From: Nocardioides zhouii | GTDB lineage: Bacteria; Actinomycetota; Actinomycetes; Propionibacteriales; Nocardioidaceae | Length of the DNA stretch: 64,000 nt | Direction of reading: 5' to 3' | Assembly (NCBI RefSeq): GCF_004137345.1 | Contig: NZ_SDWV01000023.1 | Span: 20,995 to 84,994, forward strand | Part shown: positions 1-8,544 of the stretch, in pieces | How the letters are laid out: each line of letters begins with the position of its first letter | Numbering within the stretch: position 1 is the first letter of the stretch | Translations under genes and position numbers: made by a program | Notes under the pieces: generated by a model | What the model was told of the DNA's origin: nothing | Database searches by the model: none | The model's input: only the letters and a program-made list of their open reading frames with translations

Positions 1-372
1 CTCGCCGAGCACGACGTAGTCGGGGTCCTGGTCGGTCATCACGTAGCCGATGTCGTGCACCGCCTGGGTGAGCCCCGCCTCGCCGACGACGTACGCCGAC
101 CCGCCCGGCCGCTGGTCGTCGAGGAACTGCGCCGTCGCGAGCGCCGACGTCCAGATCGACTCCTCCGGCACGTCGATGCCGCTGCTGCGCAGCAACCGCA
201 CGCGGAGGTCGCGTGGGGTGAAGATCGAGTTGTTGGTGAGCACGAGGAAGGGGATCTTGTGCTCGCGAAGGGTGGCGATGAACTCCTTCGCCCCGGGAAT
301 CGGGTCCTCCTCGCGCACGAGGACACCGTCCATGTCGGTCAGCCAGGTGCGTACGGGGCGCGGTTCGGTCAC
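1..372 (-). CDS. HAD-superfamily hydrolase (NagD-like, class IIA), 3' end cut by window edge
   Basis: The first 124 residues of a HAD phosphatase are present; the C-terminal part lies outside the window. Seen: the nucleophile motif DMDGVL at about residues 11-16 (DxD), motif II as LTNNS about 30 residues later, and a GEAGLTQAVHD stretch typical of the NagD/phosphoglycolate-phosphatase class IIA cap region. The start is GTG at 372; the nearby ATG at 380 runs into a stop after three codons. Family members dephosphorylate small sugar phosphates or nucleotides in the cytoplasm; the substrate here cannot be told. The MMPL gene ends 78 bases upstream of this start on the same strand, so it may be the last gene of that unit. 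Confidence 0.8.
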   Translation of the reverse strand, partial: MTEPRPVRTWLTDMDGVLVREEDPIPGAKEFIATLREHKIPFLVLTNNSIFTPRDLRVRLLRSSGIDVPEESIWTSALATAQFLDDQRPGGSAYVVGEAGLTQAVHDIGYVMTDQDPDYVVLGE

Positions 373-450
373 GGCGCCATTGTCCTGCACCCCGGGCCGG
401 CGCCGATCAACGGACCAAACGACGTTGTCGTCGCGCTCGAGAGCACGGGA

Positions 451-2985
451 TCACGTCGGTTGCGAGCGTTCGGTCCGCTCGTCCGTCAGCGCGCCCACGC
501 CGACCCCGGCGTGCACCGGGTGGCGTCGCTCCAGCTTCGCGCCCTCGACGTCGACGTCGGGGAGGATCCGGTCGAGCCACGTCGGCAGCCACCAAGCGCG
601 CTCGCCCAGCAGGTGCATCGCCGCCGGGATGATCAGCATCCGGACCACGAACGCGTCGAGCAGCACGCCGAAGGCGAGCCCGAAGCCGATCGGCTTGATG
701 GTCGCGTCGTGGGAGAAGATGAAGCCCGCGAAGACCGAGATCATGATGATCGCCGCCGCCGTCACGACCGCCCGGCCAGCGCGCAGGCCGTGCTGCACCG
801 CCACCCGCGCGGGCGCCCCGTGCGCATGGGCCTCACGCATCCCGGAGACCAGGAAGAGCTGGTAGTCCATCGCCAGGCCGAAGAGGATCCCGGTCGCGAT
901 GATCGGCAGGAAGCTCAGCACCGGACCGGGAGCGTGCACGCCGAACAGGTCGGCCAGGAAGCCCATCTGGAAGATCGCGGTGATCCCGCCGAAGGCCGCG
1001 AGCAGCGACAGCACGAAGCCGAGCGTGGCCGTCAGTGGCACCAGGATCGAGCGGAAGACGAGGATCAGGATGAGCATCGAGAGCCCGACCACCAGCACGA
1101 GGTAGACCGGCAGCACGCCCGAGAGCTTGTCGGAGATGTCGATGCCGGCGCTGGCGTTGCCGGCCACCCCGAGGGTGGCTTCGCCTCCGGAGGCCGTCGT
1201 CGGGGTCAGCGTCCGCAGGTTCTGGACCAGCTCGGCGGTCGCCTCGCTCGACGGCGACCCGTCGGGGACGACCTGGAACGCCAGCGCGGAGCGGTCTTCC
1301 GACGCACCGATCGGCACGACCGCGTCGACGTTCCAGACCCGGCCGAGCTGCTCGGCGACCACCGCCTGCTCGGCGACGACGTCGCCCTCGGCGACCGGTC
1401 CGGGCAGGTCCGCGACCACGAGGAGCGGGCCGTTGGACCCCTCGCCGAACTTCTCCGCCTGGACGTCGTACGCCTTGAAGCCGGCGGAGTCCGGCGGCTG
1501 GGTCGACCCGTCGGGCAGGCCGAGCCGCATCTGCGTCGCGGGCGCGGCCACGACCAGCAGGGCCGCGACGCCGAGGCCGAGGACGGTCCAGGCGCGGGTG
1601 GTGCTCATCGGCTCGTCGCTGCTTGCAGTCGCGATCGCGTCGTCGTCGTACGTCGTCCCTCCCGCGAGCGCGGTCCGTTCGCGCCGCCTGAGGATCCGCG
1701 GGCCCATCAGGGCGAGGACGGCCGGGGTGAGCGTGACGGCCATCAGGATGGCGACCAGCACCGCGACGGCGCCGACGGTGCCCATCAGGCCGAGAAAGCC
1801 GACGCCGGTGACGTTGAGGGCGAGCAGGGCGACGATGACGGTGACGCCGGCGAAGACGACGGCGTTGCCCGAGGTGCCGTTGGCCAGGCCGATCGACTCG
1901 TGCAGCTCGGCGCCCTGCTTCAGCTGGCGGCGGTGGCGGTTGATGATGAAGAGCGAGTAGTCGATGCCGACCGCGAGGCCGAGCATCACCCCGAGCACGG
2001 GGGTGACGGAGACGAACTCCACGACCCCGGAGAACGACAATGAGGCCAGCGAGGCGACGCCGACTCCCAGCAGCGCGGTGACCAGCGGAAGGGCCGCGCC
2101 CCGCACGGTCCCGAGCATGAGGAAGAGGACGATCGCGGCGATGACCACGCCCGCGACCTCGCCCGGTCCGAGGATCGAGGGGACGGTCTGCGCGATGTCC
2201 TGCGAGGGGTAGAGGTCGACCCCGTCGATGCCGGCGTCGGCGACCAGGTCCTCGATCTCGGTCTTCACCTCGGTGGTGACCTCGTTGGTCGACACGTCGA
2301 AGGTGACGTTGGCGACGGCGGCGCTGCCGTCGTCCGACACGGTGCGGAAGCCGGACGACAGCCCGGTGAGGATGGCGCCCTGCTCGAGCTGGGGGGCCTG
2401 CTCGTCGACCTTCGCCTGCTGCTGGTCGAGCTGGGCCTGCCCGTCGTCGAGCTTCTGGACGGCGTCGTCGAGCTGCGCGCGGATGGCCGGGAGCGTGCCG
2501 TCCTCGCGCGCCGCGGCGCGCTGCTCGGCCACCGCCGCGCGGCCGGCGTCGATCTGTGCCTGGGCGCTGGCGAGCTGGGCCAGCCCGTCGTTGAGCTTCT
2601 CCCGACCGTCGGCCACCTGGTCGGCGGAGGCGTCGAGCTGGTCCTGCGTGGTGAACGGGTCGGACACGTCGCTGACCGACTCGACCTCGGCGACCCGGTC
2701 GAACAGGGCGACCAGCTCACTCTTCTGCGCGGTGGTGAAGGCGGAGCCGTCGCTGGTCTCGGCGACGATGGAGCCGTTGCCGCCGCCGGTGCCCTCGAAG
2801 TCGCGCTCGAGCTGCTGGGAGACCCGCGTCGTCGGGGTGTCGGGCAGCGAGATGTTCGACGACAGCGCGCCCGCGAACGACACGTACGTCACCGCACTCA
2901 GGGCCAGCAGCGCCAGCCAGGCGCCGATCACGGTCCAGTGGCGGCGCGCGGCGAAGCGGCCGATGCGGAAGAGGAGCTCAGCCAT
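451..2985 (-). CDS. MMPL-family (RND superfamily) membrane exporter
   Basis: An 844-residue inner-membrane transporter of the MMPL type, which exports lipids or hydrophobic compounds using the proton gradient. Seen: first membrane helix at about residues 17-38; an extracytoplasmic loop (about 40-270) containing a Q/A/D-rich helical segment at about 118-200 with heptad-like spacing; helices at about 275-430; a second loop; and a second helix bundle. The paired Asp-Tyr motifs of the proton relay are present in both halves (VGIDYSLF, D342/Y343; AMDYQLF, D707/Y708). The TetR gene lies 41 bases upstream on the same strand, so the pump is probably co-transcribed with and controlled by it. The substrate is unknown; no lipid-synthesis partner is adjacent. 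Confidence 0.92.
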   Translation of the reverse strand: MAELLFRIGRFAARRHWTVIGAWLALLALSAVTYVSFAGALSSNISLPDTPTTRVSQQLERDFEGTGGGNGSIVAETSDGSAFTTAQKSELVALFDRVAEVESVSDVSDPFTTQDQLDASADQVADGREKLNDGLAQLASAQAQIDAGRAAVAEQRAAAREDGTLPAIRAQLDDAVQKLDDGQAQLDQQQAKVDEQAPQLEQGAILTGLSSGFRTVSDDGSAAVANVTFDVSTNEVTTEVKTEIEDLVADAGIDGVDLYPSQDIAQTVPSILGPGEVAGVVIAAIVLFLMLGTVRGAALPLVTALLGVGVASLASLSFSGVVEFVSVTPVLGVMLGLAVGIDYSLFIINRHRRQLKQGAELHESIGLANGTSGNAVVFAGVTVIVALLALNVTGVGFLGLMGTVGAVAVLVAILMAVTLTPAVLALMGPRILRRRERTALAGGTTYDDDAIATASSDEPMSTTRAWTVLGLGVAALLVVAAPATQMRLGLPDGSTQPPDSAGFKAYDVQAEKFGEGSNGPLLVVADLPGPVAEGDVVAEQAVVAEQLGRVWNVDAVVPIGASEDRSALAFQVVPDGSPSSEATAELVQNLRTLTPTTASGGEATLGVAGNASAGIDISDKLSGVLPVYLVLVVGLSMLILILVFRSILVPLTATLGFVLSLLAAFGGITAIFQMGFLADLFGVHAPGPVLSFLPIIATGILFGLAMDYQLFLVSGMREAHAHGAPARVAVQHGLRAGRAVVTAAAIIMISVFAGFIFSHDATIKPIGFGLAFGVLLDAFVVRMLIIPAAMHLLGERAWWLPTWLDRILPDVDVEGAKLERRHPVHAGVGVGALTDERTERSQPT

Positions 2986-3026
2986 GTCGGGTGGCGTGCC
3001 TTTCGGTGCTGTGGTGGGGAGGGAGG

Positions 3027-3677
3027 TCAGCCGGCGTAGCCGGAGCGGAGGCGCTGGAGCAGCCGGTCGAGCAGGCGGTCCCAGTCGGTTCGGGCCGGCG
3101 TCGAGACGTCGGTGGTCAGGTCGGGGTGGTTCTCGAGCCAGCGGCGGGCGATGGCGCTGAGACCGCTGGTGAGCAGGGTCAGGGTGAGCTCGAGGTCGAG
3201 CGGGTCGAGGCCCGGAGCGCGGTCCTGGAGCCGTTCGCGCAGCCGGCCGGCGACGAGCTCGAAGGCCGTACGGGAGATCACGTCGGCCCGTTCATGGGCC
3301 ACGTCGGCACCGCCGACGACCTGGGCGATCGTGACGATCGCGGTCGGGAGGTCGACGCCGCGGGTGGCCTCGCAGACCGCGTCGAGCGCGGCCGGACCGT
3401 CGTCGGGAGCCGCGGGCAGCTCGGCGGTGCCGCGGTCGACGCCGGCCAGGAGCTCGGTGGTGACCTCCGCGAGGATCTGCTCGCACACCGTGACCATCAG
3501 GTGGTCGAGGCCGGTGAAGTGGTTGAAGACGGTGCGCCTCGACACCCCTGCCAGGGCGGCCACCCGGTCGACCGTGAAGCCGTCCGTGCCGTGCTCCGCG
3601 GCAAGGCTGCGGGCCGCGTCGATGATCGCGGCACGGCGCTGCTCGCGCAGGGCGCCACGACCGTCGGAGGACTTCAC
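3027..3677 (-). CDS. TetR/AcrR-family transcriptional regulator
   Basis: A 216-residue repressor-type protein. The N-terminal helix-turn-helix is clear (residues about 10-60: AAIIDAARSLAAEHG, then FTVDRVAALAGVSRRTVFNHF), followed by an all-helical ligand-binding and dimerisation domain. The GTG at 3677 is chosen because a reading frame extended to 3749 would run through the intergenic palindrome and overlap the start of the divergent gene. It precedes the MMPL exporter by 41 bases and probably represses that operon and itself through the palindrome at 3688-3702, 11 bases upstream of its start. The effector is unknown; TetR-MMPL pairs usually sense a substrate of the pump. Confidence 0.9.
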   Translation of the reverse strand: MKSSDGRGALREQRRAAIIDAARSLAAEHGTDGFTVDRVAALAGVSRRTVFNHFTGLDHLMVTVCEQILAEVTTELLAGVDRGTAELPAAPDDGPAALDAVCEATRGVDLPTAIVTIAQVVGGADVAHERADVISRTAFELVAGRLRERLQDRAPGLDPLDLELTLTLLTSGLSAIARRWLENHPDLTTDVSTPARTDWDRLLDRLLQRLRSGYAG

Positions 3678-3687
3678 CCGATAATTG

Positions 3688-3702
3688 TTGCACTGAGTGC
3701 AA
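3688..3702. promoter_or_regulatory. Probable TetR operator
   Basis: The sequence TTGCACTGAGTGCAA is a perfect inverted repeat around one central base. It sits in the 70-bp gap between the divergent TetR (start 3677) and spermidine-synthase-like (start 3748) genes, where a dimeric TetR protein could control both directions. TTGCAC also resembles a -35 box on either strand. Binding is inferred. Confidence 0.7.
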
Positions 3703-3747
3703 ATAGATCCCGCATCGGCGGTTGAGGGCGTACGACAGGATCTGCGC

Positions 3748-5250
3748 ATGAGCGACGAAGCGCCCGCACCCCAGCCCGAGGCAGGGCCCGGGCTCGGGCC
3801 GTGGGCGGCCGCGGCTCTCGTCTTCGGCTCCTCCGCTGCTGTCCTCGTCGTCGAGCTGGTCGCGCTGCGGCTGATGGCGCCCTACTACGGGCTCACCCTC
3901 GAGACGAACACCATGGTCATCGGGCTCGCCCTGACCGCGATCGCCGCCGGCACGTGGGCCGGCGGCTGGAGCGCCGACCGCTACGCGCCGCGCCTCCTGC
4001 TCGGACCCCTGCTGGGCATCTCGGGAGCGGCCGTTGCCCTGACCCCGGCGGTCGTCCGCAGCGCCGCGGCGTCGGGCAACCCCGGCCTGCTCCTGATCAT
4101 GGTGACCCTCTCGATCCTCGTCCCCGGGGCGCTGCTCTCGGCCGTCACGCCCGTGGTGATCAAGCTGCGACTGACCAGCCTCCAGCAGACCGGCAGCGTG
4201 GTGGGCCACCTGTCCGGGGTGGGCACCGTCGGCGCGATCGTCGGCACCATCGTGACCGGGTTCGTGCTCATCTCGCGCGTGCCGGTCAGCGGGATCCTGG
4301 TCGGCCTCGGCATCGTGCTCCTGGTGACGTCGGTGGTGGTGCAGGTGGCCGGTCGCCGTGGCCGCGGCGACGTCGTGCTGGCCCTCGTCGTGGCGATGGC
4401 GGGCATCGGTGCGGCGACCTCCCCGAGCGGCTGCGACGTCGAGACGACGTACCACTGCCTGGCGATCACTCCCGACCCCGACAACCCGTCCGGCCGGACG
4501 CTGGTACTTGACGGGCTGCGCCACTCGTACGTCGACACCGACGACGCGACGCACCTCGAGTTCGCGTACGTCCGGGCGATGGCGTCGGTCATCGACACCG
4601 CCTTTGCGGCCGAGGAGCCGCTCGCCGCGTACCACCTAGGCGCCGGGGGACTGACGCTGCCGCGCTACCTCTCCGCGACCCGACCGGGCACGGCGAGCGA
4701 CGTGTCGGAGATCGACTCCGGGGTGGTCGCGGCCGACGTCCGGCTCCTGGGTGGGTCCCTGCCCGATGGGGTCGACGTGGAGGTCGAGGACGGCCGCCTC
4801 GCGATCGACGACCTGGCGCCGGACAGCCTCGATCTCATCGTCGGCGACGCCTTCGGCGGCGTCAGCGTGCCGTGGCACCTCGCGACCGTCGAGGCCATTG
4901 GCGGGCTGGGGGAGGCGCTGGCCGAGGACGGGGTGTACGTCGCCAACCTCATCGACTTCGGTCCGCTCGAGTTCGCCCGAGCGGCCGTCGCGACGACCGC
5001 CGACGTCTTCGACCACGTGGCGCTGCTCGCGGAGCCCGCCGCATTGGCGGGCGACGGTGGCGGCAACCTGGTCGTGGTCGCCTCGGACGCGCCGCTCGAC
5101 GTCGCCGCTGCGGTCGCGCGGATGGGGGAGCGCGACCTCGGGTGGGACGCGCTGGAGGGCGCCGGGCTGGCCGCCTGGGTCGGCGACTCACCCGTCCTCA
5201 CCGACGACTACGCGCCGGTCGACCAGCTGCTCACGCCGTACTCCCGCTAG
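3748..5250 (+). CDS. Membrane-fused spermidine-synthase-like protein
   Basis: A 500-residue fusion: about seven or eight hydrophobic helices over residues 15-215 (MFS/spermidine-synthase fusion type), then a Rossmann methyltransferase-like domain related to spermidine synthase. Seen in the C-terminal domain: LVLDGLRHSYV near the substrate entry, a nucleotide-loop equivalent YHLGAGGLTLPRYL, the acidic EIDSGVV, and VGDAFGGVSVPWHL where the catalytic Asp of aminopropyltransferases lies. The canonical DGxxQ substrate motif reads DGLRHS, so true polyamine synthesis is doubtful. Start ATG 3748 is preferred to 3697, which would cross the operator. Transcribed divergently from TetR; it may share that control. 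Function of this membrane-fused class is not established. Confidence 0.8.
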   Translation: MSDEAPAPQPEAGPGLGPWAAAALVFGSSAAVLVVELVALRLMAPYYGLTLETNTMVIGLALTAIAAGTWAGGWSADRYAPRLLLGPLLGISGAAVALTPAVVRSAAASGNPGLLLIMVTLSILVPGALLSAVTPVVIKLRLTSLQQTGSVVGHLSGVGTVGAIVGTIVTGFVLISRVPVSGILVGLGIVLLVTSVVVQVAGRRGRGDVVLALVVAMAGIGAATSPSGCDVETTYHCLAITPDPDNPSGRTLVLDGLRHSYVDTDDATHLEFAYVRAMASVIDTAFAAEEPLAAYHLGAGGLTLPRYLSATRPGTASDVSEIDSGVVAADVRLLGGSLPDGVDVEVEDGRLAIDDLAPDSLDLIVGDAFGGVSVPWHLATVEAIGGLGEALAEDGVYVANLIDFGPLEFARAAVATTADVFDHVALLAEPAALAGDGGGNLVVVASDAPLDVAAAVARMGERDLGWDALEGAGLAAWVGDSPVLTDDYAPVDQLLTPYSR

Positions 5251-5259
5251 TCCGACGCG

Positions 5260-6297
5260 TCAGCGGGTCGGGTCGACGATCGTCATGCCCGCGACCGTCG
5301 CCCCATCGAAGCCGGGCAGGAGCGCCGCGGCCTCCTCGAGGCCGATGGTCCGCTCGACGAGGCGCTGCGGCTGGAGCGCCCCGCTGCGGATCAGCTCCAT
5401 CATCGGCGGGTAGTCGGCCGCCGCCATCCCGTGGCTGCCGAGGAGGTCGAGCTCCCACGCGATGACGCGCGCCATCGGGACCCGCGGGTGCCCGTCGACC
5501 GGCGGCAGCAGCCCGACCTGGGCGAGCCGGCCGCGGCGGCGGAGGCTGAGGACGGCGTCGGAGCAGGTCTGCTCGCTGCCGACGGCGTCGACGGAGACGT
5601 GGCTGCCGCCGTCGGTCAGGCGTGCGACCGCGGCGGGGACGTCGGCCCCGTCGGCGAGCACGGTGTGCTCGGCGCCGAGGTCGGTGGCGATCGCGAGCGC
5701 CTCCGGGTTGCGGTCCACCGCGACCACCCGGGCGCCCACGGCACGGGCGATCATCACTGCGCTGAGCCCGACCCCGCCCGCCCCGACGACGGTGACCCAC
5801 TCGCCCTCGGCGACCCGGGCCCGGCCGACGAGCGCGCGGTAGGCCGTGGCGAACCGGCACCCCAGGCTCGCGGCGGTCGCGAAGTCGATCGCGTCCGGCA
5901 GCGCGACCAGGTTGGTGTCGGCGGCGTGGAGGGCGACGTACTCGGCGAACGAGCCCCAGTGCGTGAAGCCCGGCTGCTGCTGGTCAGGACAGACCTGCGC
6001 CTGGCCCGACGTACACCACTCGCAGCGCCCGCACCCGCACACGAACGGGACGGTGACCCGGTCGCCGACCTGCCAGCGCGTGACTCCCGCACCGACCTCG
6101 GCGACGGTGCCGGCGAGCTCGTGCCCCGGCACGTGCGGGAAGGCGATGTCGTCGTGGCCCGCCCACGCGTGCCAGTCGCTCCGGCACAACCCGGTCGCCG
6201 CGACGCGTACGACGACCCCGCCGGCGGGCGCGCCCGGCCGCGGCACCTCGCGCACCTCGGGTCGGGAGCGGACGGCGTCGATCACCACAGCGCGCAT
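5260..6297 (-). CDS. Zinc-dependent alcohol dehydrogenase (MDR family)
   Basis: A 345-residue cytosolic NAD(P)-dependent medium-chain dehydrogenase. Seen: catalytic zinc ligands C38 (GLCRSDWH) and H59-E60 (VPGHELAG), a structural-zinc cysteine cluster at C87/C89/C92/C95/C103, and the Rossmann loop VVGAGGVGLSAVM followed by VVAVDRN, with the acidic Asp suggesting NAD preference. The start is ATG 6297: the open frame runs on to 6447, but that extension is the tRNA-Ser gene read as protein. It is convergent with the spermidine-synthase-like gene, with a 9-bp gap. The alcohol/aldehyde substrate cannot be assigned. Confidence 0.9.
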   Translation of the reverse strand: MRAVVIDAVRSRPEVREVPRPGAPAGGVVVRVAATGLCRSDWHAWAGHDDIAFPHVPGHELAGTVAEVGAGVTRWQVGDRVTVPFVCGCGRCEWCTSGQAQVCPDQQQPGFTHWGSFAEYVALHAADTNLVALPDAIDFATAASLGCRFATAYRALVGRARVAEGEWVTVVGAGGVGLSAVMIARAVGARVVAVDRNPEALAIATDLGAEHTVLADGADVPAAVARLTDGGSHVSVDAVGSEQTCSDAVLSLRRRGRLAQVGLLPPVDGHPRVPMARVIAWELDLLGSHGMAAADYPPMMELIRSGALQPQRLVERTIGLEEAAALLPGFDGATVAGMTIVDPTR

Positions 6298-6366
6298 GCG
6301 CCCATCCTCGCCGACCAGAAATCGCCGATCGGGCCGGCCCCGCGAGGGACCGGCCCGATCTGTCGG

Positions 6367-6453
6367 CGGTGGCGGTGGGATTTGAACCCACGGTGGGTTT
6401 GACCCCACACAACATTTCGAGTGTTGCACCTTCGGCCGCTCGGACACGCCACC
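6367..6453 (-). tRNA. tRNA-Ser (anticodon CGA)
   Basis: The minus strand folds as an 87-nt class II tRNA: acceptor stem GGTGGCG/CGCCACC, D arm TCCGAGCGGCCGAAGG, anticodon stem CAACA/TGTTG with loop CTCGAAA (anticodon CGA, reads UCG), a long variable arm, and T arm GTGGG-TTCAAAT-CCCAC. The discriminator is G; CCA is not encoded. The long variable arm and G discriminator are serine identity features. Confidence 0.97.
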
Positions 6454-6609
6454 GCGCGGAACCTTACCGGAGGGCCGGCGCCTCCAAGAAACCGGCGGCC
6501 GGTCCCACCAACTGGGCCGATGCCGTGGTCAGGGAGCGTCCGCGACGGTAACTTCGGCGCACACCCGTGCTCGCCGATGGCGCGGGTCGGAAAAGGACGG
6601 AGCCGAGAC

Positions 6610-8544
6610 GTGACTGCCGTCCGACGTGCACGAGACCTCGCCCGCGTCGCCCTCCCGAAGAGCGTGGGCGAGCGGCTGCCGGCCGCGCCACCGCAGGAGG
6701 TGACCGAGCTGCTCCACGACAAGCGCTTCCAGGGCGCGGTCGCCGAGCAGGCCAAGGAGCAGGGCCGGCCCGAGGAGGAGGTCTGGTCGGAGGTCAAGGG
6801 CTACCTCCACGAGATGTCCGCCGCCCACGACGACCGCACCGCCCAGGGTTGGGCGCGGATGGGCGAGTGGTTCCTCCGGGCGTACGACGTGCTGGTCGAC
6901 GAGGACGACATGCAGGCGCTCAAGCGCCTCGACCGCACCCACAGCCTGGCGCTCGCCTTCAGCCACCGGTCCTACCTCGACGGCATGGTCATCCCCAACG
7001 CCCTGTCCTCACGGCGGTTCTCGCCGACGTACACGTTCGGCGGCGCCAACCTCAACCTGCCCGTCATCGGCACCGTCGCGAGCCGCACCGGCCTGATCTT
7101 CATCCGCCGCTCGACGCAGGAGATCCCGGTCTACCGGCTCGCGCTGCGCTCCTACATCCGCCAGATGGTGACCAACAAGCGCAACATGGCGTGGTCCATC
7201 GAGGGTGGCCGCACCCGTACGGGCAAGCTGCGTCCTCCGGTGCACGGCATCCTCAAGTACCTCACCGACAGCGTCGACGGCGACGATGCCCCCGACGTGC
7301 AGGTCGTCCCGATGGCGGTGGTCTACGACCAGCTGCACGAGGTGTCGCTGATGACCGAGGAGGCGCGCGGCGGCAGCAAGACGCCCGAGGACTGGCGCTG
7401 GCTGGTGCGCTTCGCCCGGCTCCAGCGCAACCGGCTCGGCCGCGCCTACCTGACCGTCGGTGAGCCGTTCTCGCTCCGCGAGCGGATGCAGGCGCTCGCG
7501 GACGAGGGCGTCACGGGACACCAGGCGGTCGAGCGGATCGCGCTCGACATCTCCCACCGGCTCAACCGCGCGACCCCGGTCACGGTGACCGCGATCGTTT
7601 CGCTCGCGCTCCTCGGTGCCGACCGCGCGCTCACCGTCGACGAGGTGCTCGACACGGTCGAGCCGCTGGCGACGTACATCGAGGCGCGGCAGTGGCCGGT
7701 CGCCGGCGCCGCGGACCTCCGGGACCGCTCGACCATCCGTCGTGCGCTCGCCGAGCTGGCCCGCAGCGGCGTGCTCACGGCGTACGACGGGGGGACCGAG
7801 CCGGTCTGGAAGATCGGGGACGACCAGCACCTGGTCGCCGCGTTCTACCGCAACACGGTCATCCACATCCTCGTCGAGCGTGCGATCGGCGAGCTCGCGC
7901 TGCTCACCGTGAGCGAGCTCGAGCCCGACGCCGAGCTGCCGCCCGGCGGCGAGCTCCAGGTCGGGTGGGAGGAGGCGAAGCGGATGCGCGACCTCCTCAA
8001 GTTCGAGTTCTTCTTCCCGAGCCGGGCGGGCTTCGAGGACGACCTCCGCACGGAGCTCCAGCTGCTGGTGGGCGAGGGCGCTGGGAACGAGGGGGGCGAC
8101 ATGACGCCCGTACGCGCCCGCGAGCTGCTGGCCAACGCGCGACCCCACCTCGCGCACCTGGTGCTGCGGCCGTTCCTCGACGCCTACCTCGTGCTCGCCG
8201 ACCGCCTCGCCGACCGCGGGGACAGCACCGTCGACGAGGACGACCTGCTCGCCGACTCGCTGGCCGTCGGCCAGCAGTGGGCGCTGCAGCGACGCGTCGC
8301 GAGCGCGGAGTCGATCTCGCTGGAGCTGTTCCGCACCGCGATGTCGCTGGCCCGCCACAAGGGTCTGCTCGAGGGCGGCGACGGCCTCGGCAGCGCGCGC
8401 GAGGCCTTCGCGGCCGAGCTCCGGGAGGCCGTACGTCGGGTCAACGTCATCGGCGAGATCGCCGGCGAACCGACCCAGGTCGTCGTCCACGTGGTCCCCG
8501 AGTCGCAGGCTGAGGCAGAGGCGCAGCCGCAGGACACCAGGTGA
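6610..8544 (+). CDS. PlsB-like glycerol-3-phosphate/lysophospholipid acyltransferase
   Basis: A 644-residue acyltransferase of the GPAT/PlsB family, expected to acylate glycerol-3-phosphate at sn-1 at the membrane as first step of phospholipid and triacylglycerol synthesis. Seen: HX4D catalytic motif HRSYLD (H119, D124), the substrate motif EGGRTRTGK (about 198-206), and a long C-terminal region with a helical regulatory look. Start: GTG 6610 has GGAG seven bases upstream; ATG 6577 is an alternative without a visible ribosome site. The next gene overlaps by 4 bp, and the order PlsB - HAD/PlsC - WS/DGAT matches the plsB2-plsC-Rv2484c cluster of Mycobacterium tuberculosis as I recall it. Either lysophosphatidate or phosphatidate could be its product. 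Confidence 0.88.
   Translation: MTAVRRARDLARVALPKSVGERLPAAPPQEVTELLHDKRFQGAVAEQAKEQGRPEEEVWSEVKGYLHEMSAAHDDRTAQGWARMGEWFLRAYDVLVDEDDMQALKRLDRTHSLALAFSHRSYLDGMVIPNALSSRRFSPTYTFGGANLNLPVIGTVASRTGLIFIRRSTQEIPVYRLALRSYIRQMVTNKRNMAWSIEGGRTRTGKLRPPVHGILKYLTDSVDGDDAPDVQVVPMAVVYDQLHEVSLMTEEARGGSKTPEDWRWLVRFARLQRNRLGRAYLTVGEPFSLRERMQALADEGVTGHQAVERIALDISHRLNRATPVTVTAIVSLALLGADRALTVDEVLDTVEPLATYIEARQWPVAGAADLRDRSTIRRALAELARSGVLTAYDGGTEPVWKIGDDQHLVAAFYRNTVIHILVERAIGELALLTVSELEPDAELPPGGELQVGWEEAKRMRDLLKFEFFFPSRAGFEDDLRTELQLLVGEGAGNEGGDMTPVRARELLANARPHLAHLVLRPFLDAYLVLADRLADRGDSTVDEDDLLADSLAVGQQWALQRRVASAESISLELFRTAMSLARHKGLLEGGDGLGSAREAFAAELREAVRRVNVIGEIAGEPTQVVVHVVPESQAEAEAQPQDTR

Noticed and set aside
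55..2043. 662-residue open frame antisense to the MMPL gene
   Set aside because: Low-complexity R/D/G/E composition, no recognisable family; a shadow of high-GC codon use.
6298..6447. N-terminal extension of the alcohol dehydrogenase
   Set aside because: It reads through the tRNA-Ser gene; the conserved protein starts at 6297.
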